From positions 35,637,462-35,701,461 of the forward strand of contig OX352763.1 in NCBI GenBank assembly GCA_947095585.1: a DNA stretch of 64,000 nucleotides. The letters are read 5' to 3'. The DNA comes from Nephrocerus scutellatus. Its lineage: Eukaryota > Arthropoda > Insecta > Diptera > Pipunculidae. Shown in pieces: positions 33,575 through 45,179 of this stretch. The position numbers were made by a program, and so were the translations under genes. The stretch's first letter is position 1, and each line of letters opens with the position of its first letter. The notes beneath the pieces are model-generated. The model searched no databases and had not been told where the DNA came from. It saw nothing but the letters and a program-made list of their open reading frames with translations.

Positions 33575-34990
33575 GTTTAAGTTTCTTTATACCATTTGCA
33601 TAGAACTACTACAGAAACTAGAATGGTACCCTGAGGAATGCCAGATAGACAGTGCTGTGTATTACTCATGCTAATGATTAAGTTCCTGGATTTAAAGAGT
33701 CTTGACCGACTATAGTAGGCTTTGTTGTCTTTAAGCAACCGTGCGGGTATTTCTGGTTTCATGCTGTTATCGGCTGCTACAGTTGACCCGAGATAGTTAA
33801 AGAATTGCACTACTTTAAATTCTGGCTTTACTATTTTAATTGCGAGTCCAATGTTGGATCTTCTACTCGCAGACGTGGCCACCATGTACTTTCTTTTGCT
33901 CTCATTTATGTGCAGCCCCAGATTTCGTGACGCCTGCTAGATCTGGATAAAAGCTTCCTGTACAGCTCTTGGTTTCTACTAACGATGTCAATATCATTTG
34001 TGTAAGCCAGTATCTGAATGGACTTATAGAGGATTGCTCCTCTCGCCGTTACGTCATAGTCTTGGATCAATTTCTGCAACGCCAGGTTGAAGAGGACGCA
34101 GGCTAGTCCATCCCCTTCTCGGAGCCCGTTATAGATGTTGAATGGGTTTGATAGTGATCCGAATATTTTTACTTGGCTTTTAACATTGGTCATGGTCAAC
34201 CTACATAGTCGTGTCAGTTTATTTGGGATGTCGAATACACTCATGGCTTTATAAAGATCTACTCTGCCTATGCTATCATAGGCGGCTTTAAAGTCTATAA
34301 AAAGATGGTGTACTGAATTTTGAAACTCTAGACATTTTTCCAACACCCAGTAGTTGTTGATTTGGGATGAAGCCACACTGGTAGAATGCTTTTTACATCA
34401 TATTGAGGGCAGGCATGGAGTTTCCCGTTCGACTGATTCAAGGAATTTTTCTATTTCGTCATCTAGGTGCGTGAATGTTTATAAGGGTTCTGTTTTTAAT
34501 TCTGCTCCACACGCGAATGGTGCATAGCTGTTCATCTAATGCTTTAACGCCCATAACGGTGCGTTTCATTCTTTTGCTGACTAGAAACCCCACCCCGAGC
34601 ACATGATGTCTTGCCTGACAGCTGTAATGTATATGTGATATTCTGTTTTTTTAAGACACCATTCCCCGTCCACTGCATCTCCTGAATTGATCTTATGTCA
34701 GCATTATATTTGGACAGGGTATAGGCTAGCTCCTGTGCAGCTCGAGCTCTATACAGTGAGCGTACGTTCCATGAGAAAATTCTTAAATCTTTTAGCCTTT
34801 TTCGTTGCCGAGGTCGTCGTCGTTCATCATTGAGTCCGAGGTTAATTTGGGGTTCTGTAATAATGGTTTTTACGGGCAAGGTTATTGGCCTCGCGCCAAC
34901 CTTACTTTGAAGGGACTATCCCGATCATTTCGCTTTTCCTGTATTGGAGGAAAATTACCCGTGTATGTATATTTAGTTGTAATTCAGTCT
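33575..34990 (-). pseudogene. RTE family C: endonuclease start plus reverse transcriptase
   Basis: Longest copy of family C, minus strand. The 5' leader (34,870-34,950) and endonuclease N-terminus (LRIFSWNVRSLYRARAAQELA, IQEMQWTGNGVLKK) at 34,600-34,790 are followed by ALDEQLCTI-like residues. The central endonuclease and linker are deleted. The RT starts near 34,370 with SVHHLFIDFKAAYDSI (first catalytic Asp), FNIYNGLREGDGLACVLFN, and AYTNDIDIV where the catalytic YADD box should be, so two positions are changed. Further on are VQFFNYLGSTVAADNSM and SRLFKSRNL. The 3' end is missing. Confidence 0.82.
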
Positions 34991-35014
34991 AAAAACTAAT
35001 TTACCTTAAATGCC

Positions 35015-35345
35015 TAATATTATGCAACGTTAAATGTAGGTCTTTCATTCATAAGCGATAGGTCTTTCGGTCATAAGCGATTTCTGAAATAAACGGAAAA
35101 CTTTAACTTTGCAAACCTTTAGGCTAAAAAAAATCGATAGCGATGCGTAGTTTGAGAATTGTTTTCAGTTTCCTCAGGTGTAGTAACCGCTATTAATTAA
35201 AAAATTACGGCATCGCAAGCCGAGCGCTAACAAATTGTTTTAAAACAAAAACGACACGACAAACAAACGGTACAAACGTACACGCGCTCGCTGAATAAAT
35301 GTTCATGTCATCTAAATATAAGCATCCGCCTTCGGGCTCGCAACA
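35015..35345 (-). repeat. Dispersed repeat F, copy 2
   Basis: Reverse-complement match to 13,505-13,885. The hairpin arms here are diverged. A tandem CATAAGCGATAGGTCTTTC duplication lies at about 35,040-35,080. Confidence 0.6.
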
Positions 35346-35349
35346 AAAT

Positions 35350-37195
35350 CCCATTTTCAAATATGTCCATAATTTTCCAAAACTCGTTTAAGAAGAAAAA
35401 CACTGTCATTGTAAATTGGAATTTCGCTAATTGGGATCTTAATTTGGGATTTTTTTTTTGTTTGGGATTTTGTATCAATGGGTTTTGTGTGATTTTGATT
35501 TTATTACTATCCCCATGAAAAGTTTCGCTACAAAAAAAAGTTGACTAATTCCTAGTTGCATAGTTTATTGTTGTTATGCAGATGGGTGAAAATCTCTGTT
35601 CAGCTGTCTTTTTACTTTACATTTTATAATCTAAAGTTGGGAGCAATTAATTTAAGTCGAAGGTAACATTTGAAAGAACTTTGAAATAATTAAAAAGAGG
35701 GACAAAACGGTCCCTGTCTTAATAGCGAGAAAAACTGCAAACTTTATTGTTTTGTGCATAAAGCAGTCTCCTTTACAAGAACAGGATATTCTTAGCATCA
35801 GCTGTGTTGCTGTTTTAAGTTTCCATAGAAACAGATAAGCAGTAAAAAGGACTTTTCGGAAACTACACTGAGTAAGTGTTACCTTGTCCTGAATTCTGAA
35901 TTTCTTGTCATTTGAATTTTACATTGAGCAGTCGACAATGAATTAAAATGTAACGCATACGCCTGGGTGCCTGATTGGCAGAAGTTTCAAATATTAATTA
36001 ATTTTAAATTGGTTCTCTCCCTAATTTGGGGGTAGAATCTTTATTAAAAACACAAAAATGTTATCATTTTAAAGAGTTGGTTCCTTCAGTTTTCCAACTC
36101 GATATTGCGCATCGTTGGCATTACCCATTTCCTATGCAAGACAACGCAAAAACTTCAATGAACCGCAATCTTGATAAATGTAATGTCCTTGAGGTTTAAC
36201 TCTCTTCGCATATTGATAACTTGCGATTCCTTGTAATGCATAGAATACGCCGCCCCCCTTATTTAGAACGTCCACACGAACGAGCAATAGAACTGCGAAC
36301 ATTTGAAAAGAGCCTTGAAACGACTCAACTGTTGGCTGCTCCCCTGCATATTTATTGGGATTGGGAAACCCCATACCCCCATTTGCAAATTTATAGGACT
36401 ATTTATCATGTGACAATACAGAGTGTGCTGAGCAGAGTGAAAAGTAAAAAAGGAATTGCAAATTCATGCTCTCAGGGAATATCGCATTCAGCCAACTTCT
36501 CTCCTGTCCTTTAAATGAACATCCTGTTTGGTTTTTTTAAGCAAGTCAGGAATTATGCTTCTCTATCATTCGCCATTCCGTTATTACAAATTTTCGGTGA
36601 AATATTTTTCTATACGGATAAATAAAAGGAAATCCTTTCTTCTCCTTCGCGCAACTTTGATCGTAAATAAGTTGCGGTCCGTTGGTGTGTTCAATAGATT
36701 GCACTTTTTTCCTTTTGAGTTATGTGCCGAAGAAGGTTTTTGGTTTTTTGTATTTTAAGCAGTCTATCCTGTGTCTGATTATATGGAACGCACGCCATTG
36801 TGCACAAAAAAATTCGTCCTCGGTTGCTTAAACCACACAGGATACGCTTGTTGCGTCATTTTTAAATGGTGTTTTACAATTTTCGAATATTTGGCATAGG
36901 GAGCTGTTGGTTTATGGCAAAATAGAGTTTTTAGTAAAGTACCAAGTGCTTGAGGTATATTATTTATTTTTATTGCTTGCCAGAGACATTACCAATAACT
37001 TTAGAATTATTTTCGGCCTTTACTTTACTTTTTTATCGCCGCACCCCTGCGATTCATTGACTCCAAAACGCTTTTTCATGTTAGGACAGCTGCATTATAT
37101 TGCAGGAGCGGGTTAACAAATTTTTACGTATGCAAATAATTTTGGGCACTAGCTTCTGTTTTATTGACCATATTCGTATATTTCCAAACAATTAC
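35350..37195. other. No gene seen
   Basis: No recognisable coding sequence or mobile element. Long T runs occur near 35,450. Confidence 0.4.
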
Positions 37196-37199
37196 TAAA

Positions 37200-38005
37200 G
37201 GCTCTAGTCAGACGAAACGCCTAAAGGGGTTCCCACACTTATAATGCTCGGCAATATGCTTGGAACAGTGTGGGCGTTAAGGAAAAGGAGGAGAAAAAAG
37301 AGATGTCTGTAAGTTTGGGTTTTGAATGTATGTGGATTATTTTGATGTGGGAAGACAGAGCATTCCACATATGTGTTGTACTGCTGAAGAAGGAATCCCT
37401 GTCTTAACTGTACGTCCGGAGATAGGCTTGAGGGCTGACTGATGAGCGCCACGAGTATTGCGGTTGAATTCAAGGAGAGGTGGCATACAGCTGGCTATTT
37501 CTCTTGAGCACCGCTGGAAGAAGAAGCGGTAAAACAGTAACAAGCAGGAAACCTTCCTACGGTGTTCAAGCGAATCTATTGATTTCGCTATATTTTCGTC
37601 ACCGATGAGTTTATTCACGCGGTTTTGTATCTATCTATCTAGCTGATGCAAAGTAGTCTTAGGCGCACCAGACCATATATGACAATTGTACTCAAGTTTA
37701 TGGCGAATAAAAGCCTTGTATATAGTAGCCAGATCAGAGGGAGTTAAATATTTCTTGCACCGGGCTAGAAACCCTAAACATTTCGCAGCATTTTTGGCGA
37801 CGTTAAATATGTGGTCATTCCAACGAAGCTTGTCGGTTACGCACATACCGAGAATTTCGAGATTTTCAGTTTCCTCGATGCAAGTGCCATTCCTGGATAA
37901 TGACATGGGATTTAGGATTCGCTTAGATAAAGCGTTAAATTCTACTCGATTGATTTCTCCCCATTGTATTATGCTGTCAAGTTCAGAATTCAACGTCCTT
38001 AGTGA
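37200..38005 (-). pseudogene. Family A non-LTR element, thumb to 3' end
   Basis: Best copy of the family A C-terminal half, minus strand. From about 38,000 it reads LNSELDSIIQWGEINRVEF, NGTCIEETENLEILGM, WNDHIFNVAKNAAKCLGF, CKKYLTPSDLATIYKAFIRH and SGAPKTTLHQLDR. After a frameshift near 37,630 come EFNRNTRGAHQSALKP and TYVECSVFPHQNNPHTFK (37,204-37,470), then the stop and the 3'UTR start. Some frames are open for over 150 codons. It joins an unrelated RT in the same strand at about 38,005. Confidence 0.82.
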
Positions 38006-38690
38006 CAATGTTTCACAGATCTGCCGACGCACATGTTCTAATGCAGTCGTAGGGCAGGTTGACATGGCACCCGTTATTCCTTTACAGGCAATTCTTTGTA
38101 GCTTCTGAAGCTTAATTACCTTTGTCCCTTCAAGAACTTTTGGCCACAATATGATGGCCGCGTACGTGATAATTGGTCTCACCATCATAGTATACATCCA
38201 ATGTATCATTTTAGGATTAAGACCCCAAGTTCTTCCGTAGAGGCGGCAACTGGCCCACAGAGTCCTAGTGGCACGTTCGATGGCGGAATTGAAATGAGAA
38301 TGACTCCGAGATGTTTAACCTCACTGGAATACTTTAATGTAGTGCCTTTTATGATTATAGGTCCCAAATCGGACAGTCTTCTTTTCGTGAACGGTCACTA
38401 GAACGCGGTTTTGCAAGGATTAATGGAAAAACCTTCTTTATTGCACAATTGACATTTGCCTGACATTTGTAATGGTCGTGCTGTGCCTACCGCTAACTAT
38501 GATCGCCAAATCATCAGCACTCCCCCTGAGGAGGAAGTGATGCCTCGACTTTTAAACATGGCCCTAATCCATTGGTTGGTCGAGCCCTATATACCTCTGC
38601 TACTGATTGCTCTTGCAATAGCGTCGTAGCCAGTGTTATCGAAAGCACCCTCAATGTCAAGGAAAGCACACAAAGCTTTTTTTGGAACCA
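38005..38690 (-). pseudogene. I/LOA-group reverse transcriptase fragment
   Basis: Minus strand. Palm region GSADDLAIIVSG at about 38,490-38,525, where the catalytic YADD reads SADD, then a primer-grip-like stretch, NSAIERATRTLWA, a WGLNPKMIHWMYTMMVRPII thumb and KLQKLQRIACKGITGAMS. The thumb runs in frame into family A sequence at about 38,005, giving a chimeric frame with no biological meaning. Several frameshifts. Confidence 0.72.
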
Positions 38691-38759
38691 AAAGTTCCTT
38701 CTATCTTTTTACCTAGAAGAAGAATCATACTTAAAAGGTCGAAAGCCAAATCTGTGAAT

Positions 38760-39640
38760 GATGATGACCACCCTAGCAGTAAAACCAAATGGTAAAAACC
38801 TTTCGAAGCCACAAAACCCAAAAAGAAACCTGTTGATATAAGGAAGGAATCACAGTCAATGCTGAAAACATGGAGAGAACACTTTTATAGAGAATTGTGT
38901 GAAGTCCATTGCAGAGACACATTTTCCTTCAAGTCTCTTTAACACTGTCATACGCTGACGATATCTATATCGCTGGCAGCACCCAGCGGGCTATCACGTG
39001 TGCATTTTGCAAGCATTGAGGCAGAAATTATGAAATTATGGGATCCAAGACAAAGTGTATGCCAACAAAAAAAAGGAATATCTCACTCTGTTAACGATAC
39101 AGTAATTAAACGAAGAATCACTCCGGTCAATCGTTTTTTTCTTTGGGCTAAGATGGCAATCATCTTCTAAAGCCCTCTCTCGGATCACTAAAAAGACCCT
39201 GTACAAGACCTTCCAGCTCTTATCCCAGTTCTGCTCTATGGCGCTGAGCCATACACTCTACCAAAAGCGGACATTTCTCGTTTCCCGTTTGAATTGACGG
39301 ACTTTAAAAGAAAAGATTCAATCACGAACTATACGTGCTGTACATCGACCCAGTCAAAAACTAGGTACTTGACGTTTGGAATATATATTACTTGTAAATC
39401 AGATGAACATCAATGCTCCGGCGAAGATTTATGCAGATTACCTAAAATCTAACTCAGAGTAACATTGCGGTATAGCTGGGCCTCGCCATATATGGCGCAC
39501 TGAAGTTAAGGTTGACCAGCAAAGGATAGGTGTGTGCAATTGAAGGTAGCTAGCAAAAGTGCACATTGATAGAAAATCAAAAGTCTCAAAAGGGTTATGA
39601 GAGGGCATACTGCTTTTTCGTCTGGAGAAAAACATCCCCG
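38760..39640 (+). pseudogene. RTE-like RT remnant
   Basis: Heavily damaged plus-strand RT. Visible are a linker-like WREHFYREL (38,870), LSYADDIYIAGS (about 38,945-38,985; YADD intact), GSKTKCMPT-like residues (39,040), and the thumb wording PVLLYGAEPYTL (about 39,225-39,260), followed by a scrambled tail. The arrangement fits the RTE/CFDP2-like group. Stops and frameshifts every 100-150 bases. Confidence 0.6.
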
Positions 39641-39924
39641 AACCATCACTCCTTCAGTTTTGTGAGGCATCTTTATGAGACTTTCAATTATTTTTTTTTT
39701 TGGATCCTTGGTATGAGTATTATTCTGAGCAAACTAATATGAACTAATCGAAGAAGTTCCAAAGAACGTGGTCCTGAGCCTAGAATAAGGCCAACCGCAT
39801 ACTAAGCTCAGCCTAGCACAGCATGGCGTAGCAGAGGTCCTTAGTGCAGACAATGTTAGATGCCGCTAAAAAGCTCAGCTACGATGTGCTGTCCTGTGCT
39901 TAATATGCGGCTGACCAAATCGTT

Positions 39925-40470
39925 ACCCCGAAGGGGCCGCTGTATCTTACTTTATCGTCTGGTAATTTTAAGTCTGATACCGTGTTTAACTCGGTAGATT
40001 AAAGGGGCAGGGGTTCTAATACTAAGAATGACAATGAATGACGTATGAAGCGCCCCTACCGTACAACTGCAGACGGTAGTATCCCGGGCGGCCTAGGATA
40101 CTAGAGCTGGTATCCTAGTGTGAAATGATAGGGTTCTCGGTTCCGGACGAAAGTGCTGCCAGGGTCTGATTTGCAATCGTCCAGGCACTCATTCTGAAAG
40201 AGCTGAGTCCCTTGATGTCAGACCTCACCAAGGTCGCGTTGGTACCGCGGGAATTGTCCGTGCCCACAGATTAAATAAGGCCGAAGGTTCGACCGGTCTT
40301 AGGACAATTGTGGTTTAGGACCCAGCTAGTTCTTGCGATGCAACGCGGGGGCTGCGGTTTATTCTCGAAAGAGAGGACTGCTGGGTGAAGTGACTTATTC
40401 TCACGAGTATGCTTAATGGCGCAAGCTAGGAAAGCGCGGGGCTCACGTTCCAACTCACCAACGATGACCT
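39925..40470 (-). repeat. Dispersed repeat E, longest copy
   Basis: Includes CTGTATCTTACTT, a GGTAGATTAAAGGGGCAGG stretch (also at 29,850-29,915), GGCCTAGGATAC...GTATCCTAG (9-bp inverted repeat), GGTTCCGGACG, and the GTTGGTACCGCGGGAATTGTCCGTGCCC block shared in reverse with 11,370-11,415. No convincing protein. Confidence 0.6.
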
Positions 40471-40479
40471 AAGCGTTAA

Positions 40480-41630
40480 GGGAACATTCAGTTTCTCTGT
40501 ACTGGTTTCAGCTCTCATAGTCCAGTTGTTACCAGGCTTATCTCACTTAGTTTGCCGAAATTATTTTTCCCAGTGGTTTTATAAGATCGTTCCAGATATC
40601 TGTCGATATTTCGAATCGATCCAAATCCTTGGAGGACCAAAAAGCGATGTCTTGTTTGCCTTCATTTCTGGATAATGGTTTAAATTTTATGGCAACCTGG
40701 GGAATAAAACAGCCTAGCCGAGCAGTTAAATTGGGTTTTTTTTTTAAATAATCCAAGCGTATGTGTATACAGTACCCAACATTGACACGTTGTAATGCAA
40801 TTATGTGCTTACTGTCTTTGTGTCGTGCATAAGGATTAATGTTACCTTCTCGTATTCCACCATATATTCAAGCAATGATGTAATGTAATTATAACTAGAT
40901 ATATTTTCTAACTGCACTTATGCGCGCACGTATCTTGGCCGCCGTTAATACATCGCCCCTCATTTACAAATGCACTTGATTCCTCTTCCTGCTCGATATA
41001 TTGATTATTAACTACAACAAGAGCTACTAACAATGCAATTCTCCTTGGCTCAAGGTTCACTTGGAACAATAATTGCCATTTTGCCAACACGTTGTGGTGT
41101 GTCTGTTCTTTGTTTTGATTTTCATTTCCCCGTTTTGTTTACCTCCTTGAGTGTATCGCATCAGCTGGTGCTTACTCGGGTAAATAGTGAGAATATTTAG
41201 TTGATGTGCAAACAATTTATCTTTATCTTTTTCCAAAGTATTTTCCGGGGTGAGGTGCCGATATGATTCAGAAAAACTCTTAATAACGCTGCAAATTTAA
41301 AGATAGGGATAAGGGAGAAAAGTTAAATGATATTTAAAATTCATCCCTTTATTTATAAATCGAATCTTTTTTCCAACGAACAACTGCAATACGTTTTTGG
41401 AATTTTTTTTTTCTATCTTAGCAAACAACGAATAGCTGTACTTCTTACCTTTCTATGATGACTGTTCCCACATCTATGTATATCTCTGACTATAAATTTT
41501 GTCTTTATGCTCTTAATTACCTACCCTGTGAAGTGTTTTACAGAGGGGTTATTTGGCACGACCAAATTACTCTGCTACAAACTATATAAATAACATAAAC
41601 ATAAAAGTAAATATGGGCAATTAGTGGCTC
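40480..41630. other. No gene seen
   Basis: AT-rich sequence without recognisable genes or repeats. Confidence 0.4.
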
Positions 41631-41634
41631 TGCC

Positions 41635-41745
41635 TGTACATGGCACGGTAGTAAAATCGGCTAAAGTGCAGACCTGTATGAAAATACTCCACCGAATCAA
41701 CGTTCGATTCTACGGCGGATCCCAATGAAATGTTAATGTTTCACA
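41635..41745 (+). mobile_element. Possible tRNA-derived SINE head
   Basis: TGGCACGGTAG (A-box-like) is followed about 55 bases later by CGTTCGATTCTA, close to the pol III B box GGTTCGANTCC. No cloverleaf or 3'-tail is evident and no second copy was seen in the window, so this is tentative. Confidence 0.25.
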
Positions 41746-41959
41746 ATCGGTTGTTACAAAGAATGCCATGATACTGCACGGGAAAATTACCTAACGTTCT
41801 GAGCTATACTGACTAATTTCTCAGCAGTGTCGCCGGCTATGACTTGGTTTCCCAAAGCACTCATACCAAGTACCTAATTTTTGATTACAATCGTCGACCA
41901 ATCCGAGCCGTCTATTCAAATGATACATTCTGTTTCCAGACTTCAACTCTAACCGAATG

Positions 41960-42757
41960 GGCCTCTGACATTGAGTTGAGCCGCTCACAAAATTTCAGCC
42001 CTCTAGGTCGTGCGAAATGTGGTTAAAAAATATCTCAAAAAGCGAGAAAATGACTTGATTTCACACCATCAAACGTGCCACACGCGAAACGTAGCACGGG
42101 TCATACGTGGAATATGCTATTTTGGACTGAGACACTCACAAAATTTCAGCTCTCTAGGTCGTATGTAAGTTGGTTAAAAAGGACCTCAAAGAAGTCGAAA
42201 AAAAAAACAAATTTTTCAACCCATCCCACGCGCCATAATTGAAATATAAAAAATGCTATTTTGGACTGAGACACTCACAAAATTTTGGCTCTCTAGGTCG
42301 TGTGAAAGTTGGTTAAAAAGGACCTCAAAGAAGTCGAAAAAAAAAACAAATTTTTCAACCCATCCCACGCGCCATAATTGAAATATAAAAAATGCTATTT
42401 TGGACTGAGACACTCACAAAATTTTGGCTCTCTAGGTCGTGTGAAAGTTGGTTAAAAAGGACCTCAAAGAAGTCGAAAAAAAAAACAAATTTTTCAACCC
42501 ATCCCACGCGCCATAATTGAAATATAAAAAATGCTATTTTGGACTGAGACACTCACAAAATTTTGGCTCTCTAGGTCGTGTGAAAGTTGGTTAAAAAGGA
42601 CCTCAAAGAAGTCGAAAAAAAAACAAATTTTTCAACCCATCCCACGCGCCATAATTGAAATATAAAAAATGCTATTTTGGACTGAGACACTCACAAAATT
42701 TTGGCTCTCTAGGTCGTGTGAAAGTTGGTTAAAAAGGACCTCAAATAAGTCGAAAAG
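41960..42757. repeat. 139-bp satellite-like tandem array
   Basis: Units begin TATTTTGGACTGAGACACTC at 42,118, 42,257, 42,396, 42,535 and 42,673 (spacing 139, 139, 139, 138). The inner units are almost identical; the last is cut at about 42,757. A diverged unit lies upstream at 41,960-42,117. Each contains CTCTCTAGGTCGTGTGAAAG and a poly-A tract. Two identical minus-strand open frames of 65 codons are by-products of the repeat. Confidence 0.92.
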
Positions 42758-42999
42758 GTTAAATAAAAGTTTTTTAAAAAGCCAAAAAGGGTATTGTAAC
42801 TGAGCAAGGACCAGACTTTGCTATCATTTCGTGAGTTGGCATAAGAAATGTTATATAGAAAGATTTCGGAACACACGAGTCTAGAAATTCTCAAGAACAG
42901 CGTGTGAAGAAGCCGAGCGCAGAGTTGACTCTGCTGATAATGTTATCAATATCATTAATATAATTGACTCAACAAGCGGGTCCCAATTTCTGGCATCCT

Positions 43000-44200
43000 G
43001 AAAAAAACCACTCCACCGGTCCCGATTTCGAGACGAGGTCATCCAGTTTGGCATACGTAAGCTCTGGGGATCATGTTATACGCCATCCTTCCAGCGTATA
43101 ATTGGTCGGCCTCAATGTCATATCTCATAAATCCTATCGCAAAAGATTTTCTGAGCAGCATCCTTTTCGTAACCTGCTCTTGTAGAGTCTGAGGTTACAA
43201 TTATCTGCAAGACTTCCTGTCGAACGCTGTTAAGAGGTCAGAGTGCTTTTTGGTGAGCACCCATGTCTTGGATCCATTGTATGACCATTATCTTATACAC
43301 CAGCAGCTTGGGTGTTATGGTAAATTCCTGGATTTGAATAGTCTTGACAGGCTTGAGTAGGTTTAGTTTGCTTTAAGCAACTGTGTGAGTATTTCTGCTT
43401 TAGGCCGAGCTAGTTAATAGATCTGCATATTCATACTTTACATTCGCGCTCCACTATGTACTTTGTTTTGTTCTCATTTATGTGCAGACCTAGGTTTTGT
43501 GCCGCTGGCTCGATTTGGATGAAAGCTTCTTGTATAGCTCTCCAAGTTTCTCCCAAAGAAATCAATATCGTTTGGCTAAGCCAGAATCGGTATGGACATA
43601 TAGAATACGAGTGTGGCTGCAGCCCGTTATACGAATAAACGGGCCCCTAGTTTGAATTATTCAATTAAATATCGATGTGTTACAATAAAAATATTTCTCA
43701 ATTTTATTTAAAAATGTTGCTTCCATTATGATTTGTATCTAGGCTAAAATTTGTGAACCACTGAATTGGACACTGAAAAGGGACATAGTCAATTAGTACA
43801 TCGTTCCTCTCTCAGTCACATCAGAGTCTCGGGTCACTTTCTCCAACGCAAGGTAGATGAGGATGTAGGCCAGTCCATCCCTTATCGGAGACCATTATAG
43901 ATGTTGAATGGGCTTTATTGTGGTTCGGATATTTTTACTTGGCTTATAACATTGGTCATGGTCAACCTACATAGTCGTGCTAGTTTATTTAGGATGTTGA
44001 TGTGTCTTATAGCTTTTCTACTCTGACTATGCTATCATAGGTTGCTTTGACGTCTGTAAACAGGTGGTCTGCAAACATAAGTTGTGCAACTTTAGAAATT
44101 TTTCCATCGCCTGCCTTAGGGTAAAAATCAGATCAGTTGTTGATTTTCCAGGGATGAAGCCACACTGATAAGGTCCAACTTTGCTACACTATCTTATAAT
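43000..44200 (-). pseudogene. RTE family C copy, heavily degraded
   Basis: Reads as family C on the minus strand: KSTTDLIFTLRQ-like wording at about 44,130, TFKATYDSI-like palm at about 44,030, the LSGLGM-like and AYAND-region pieces around 43,590, and tail pieces at 43,020-43,120. It is interrupted between about 43,605 and 43,805 by the CCCGTT...AACGGG repeat and repeat D. Confidence 0.6.
43605..43805 (+). repeat. CCCGTT/AACGGG repeat and dispersed repeat D, copy 2
   Basis: The first 50 bases match 32,882-32,930 in reverse; the remainder matches 2,690-2,870. They lie side by side and together split the family C copy, so they may be parts of one inserted element. Confidence 0.55.
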
Positions 44201-44399
44201 TGCTGCACGTTGTGATATCTCCTTTCTCCTCCTTTCGTCTCCTTTCTTTCGTCGTCTATTCCAATGCTCACGGTCACATTCCAACCATTAATCTGTTTGC
44301 TATAAGTTTTTCAGAAAGCTTCGGTTTCAAGAAGTGATTTCTCTTCTGGGACAAGTCTACTTTCTTACTTGTACAGTAGCTAGAGTATTAAAGGACTCA

Positions 44400-45175
44400 A
44401 ACTTCAAAAATCTGCTATTCTCGAGATAGTTTTCAAGAGGTGTTCTTCAACGTTGGCATTACCAATGCGTAAGCTTTTCCATTTTTCCTATTCTTATGTA
44501 GTCTTCCCAAAATTTAAGAAAACATAACCTTTGTCCAGCAGGAAGTGGAAGGAAGACAGGAAGTGGGTTAAAAAATGATCACAAGATCTGACCAGCCAGC
44601 CAGCCACGGGTACGCGAAGTTAATATAGAGAATTTGAAAAAAAAAAAAAAACCTGAGATCACAGAAGCCTGCCTTACCGAGGGCGCATTGATACTGTGGG
44701 AGTTGTTGAAGCCAGCAGAAGGTTAATTTTCAGAAGGTAATTTCCAGTGAGGACCCATTTTATTTGTTTGTTTGAGAAAACATAACCTTTGTCGAGCAGT
44801 TAGCAACAATCTCTTTCATCGTACCGACCTATAGCGCTAACATCCGCGCGGTTTTCTAAGGTAACGTTCTACTAGTGATCTGATGGCTTATGTTACCGTA
44901 AAGCGTTATTCAAAAGTGCATCTGGGCAATCTTCCAAACCATTGAAATACCCGTCCCTTATCGCTGGTTTACCATTGAGTCCATCCTCGGTTATACTGAC
45001 CAAAACACAGATTCCTTCTCTATCTGTAAATTAAGTATTTGGAATAAATTGCCAGGCTCTGTGTTTCTGCGTCTGTTTGTTATGCAGGCTTTTGAGACTG
45101 ATGTGCATATCTTCTCCTAACATCAAAGCTGAGCTAAAAGTGCAAATGCATTGATCTTGTGTTCATTAAAGAATT
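44400..45175 (+). pseudogene. Non-LTR RT scraps of family A and a related element
   Basis: Fingers pieces like FKRCSSTLALPMRKLFHFSYS at 44,440-44,500, a second attempt at 44,770-44,890, and a C-terminal piece IWNKLPGSVFLRLFVMQAFETDVH at 45,035-45,110, which is typical of the end of CR1/Jockey-group ORF2. Repeat B interrupts it. Nothing is open for more than about 30 codons. Confidence 0.5.
44545..44652 (+). repeat. Repeat B, fixed-end fragment
   Basis: GGAAGTGGGTTAAAAAATGATC, a CCAGCCAGCCAGCC patch and GTTAATATAGAGAATTTG followed by A13. Shares its end with 23,238 and 48,722. Confidence 0.75.
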
Positions 45176-45179
45176 CAGT

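Noticed and set aside
37631..38209. A 192-codon minus-strand protein
   Set aside because: It is a chance in-frame fusion of an I/LOA-type thumb to a family A thumb at a junction near 38,005, not a real fused gene.
42216..42552. Two identical minus-strand open frames of 65 codons
   Set aside because: They repeat with the 139-bp satellite unit and have hydrophobic, composition-driven sequence; not a gene.
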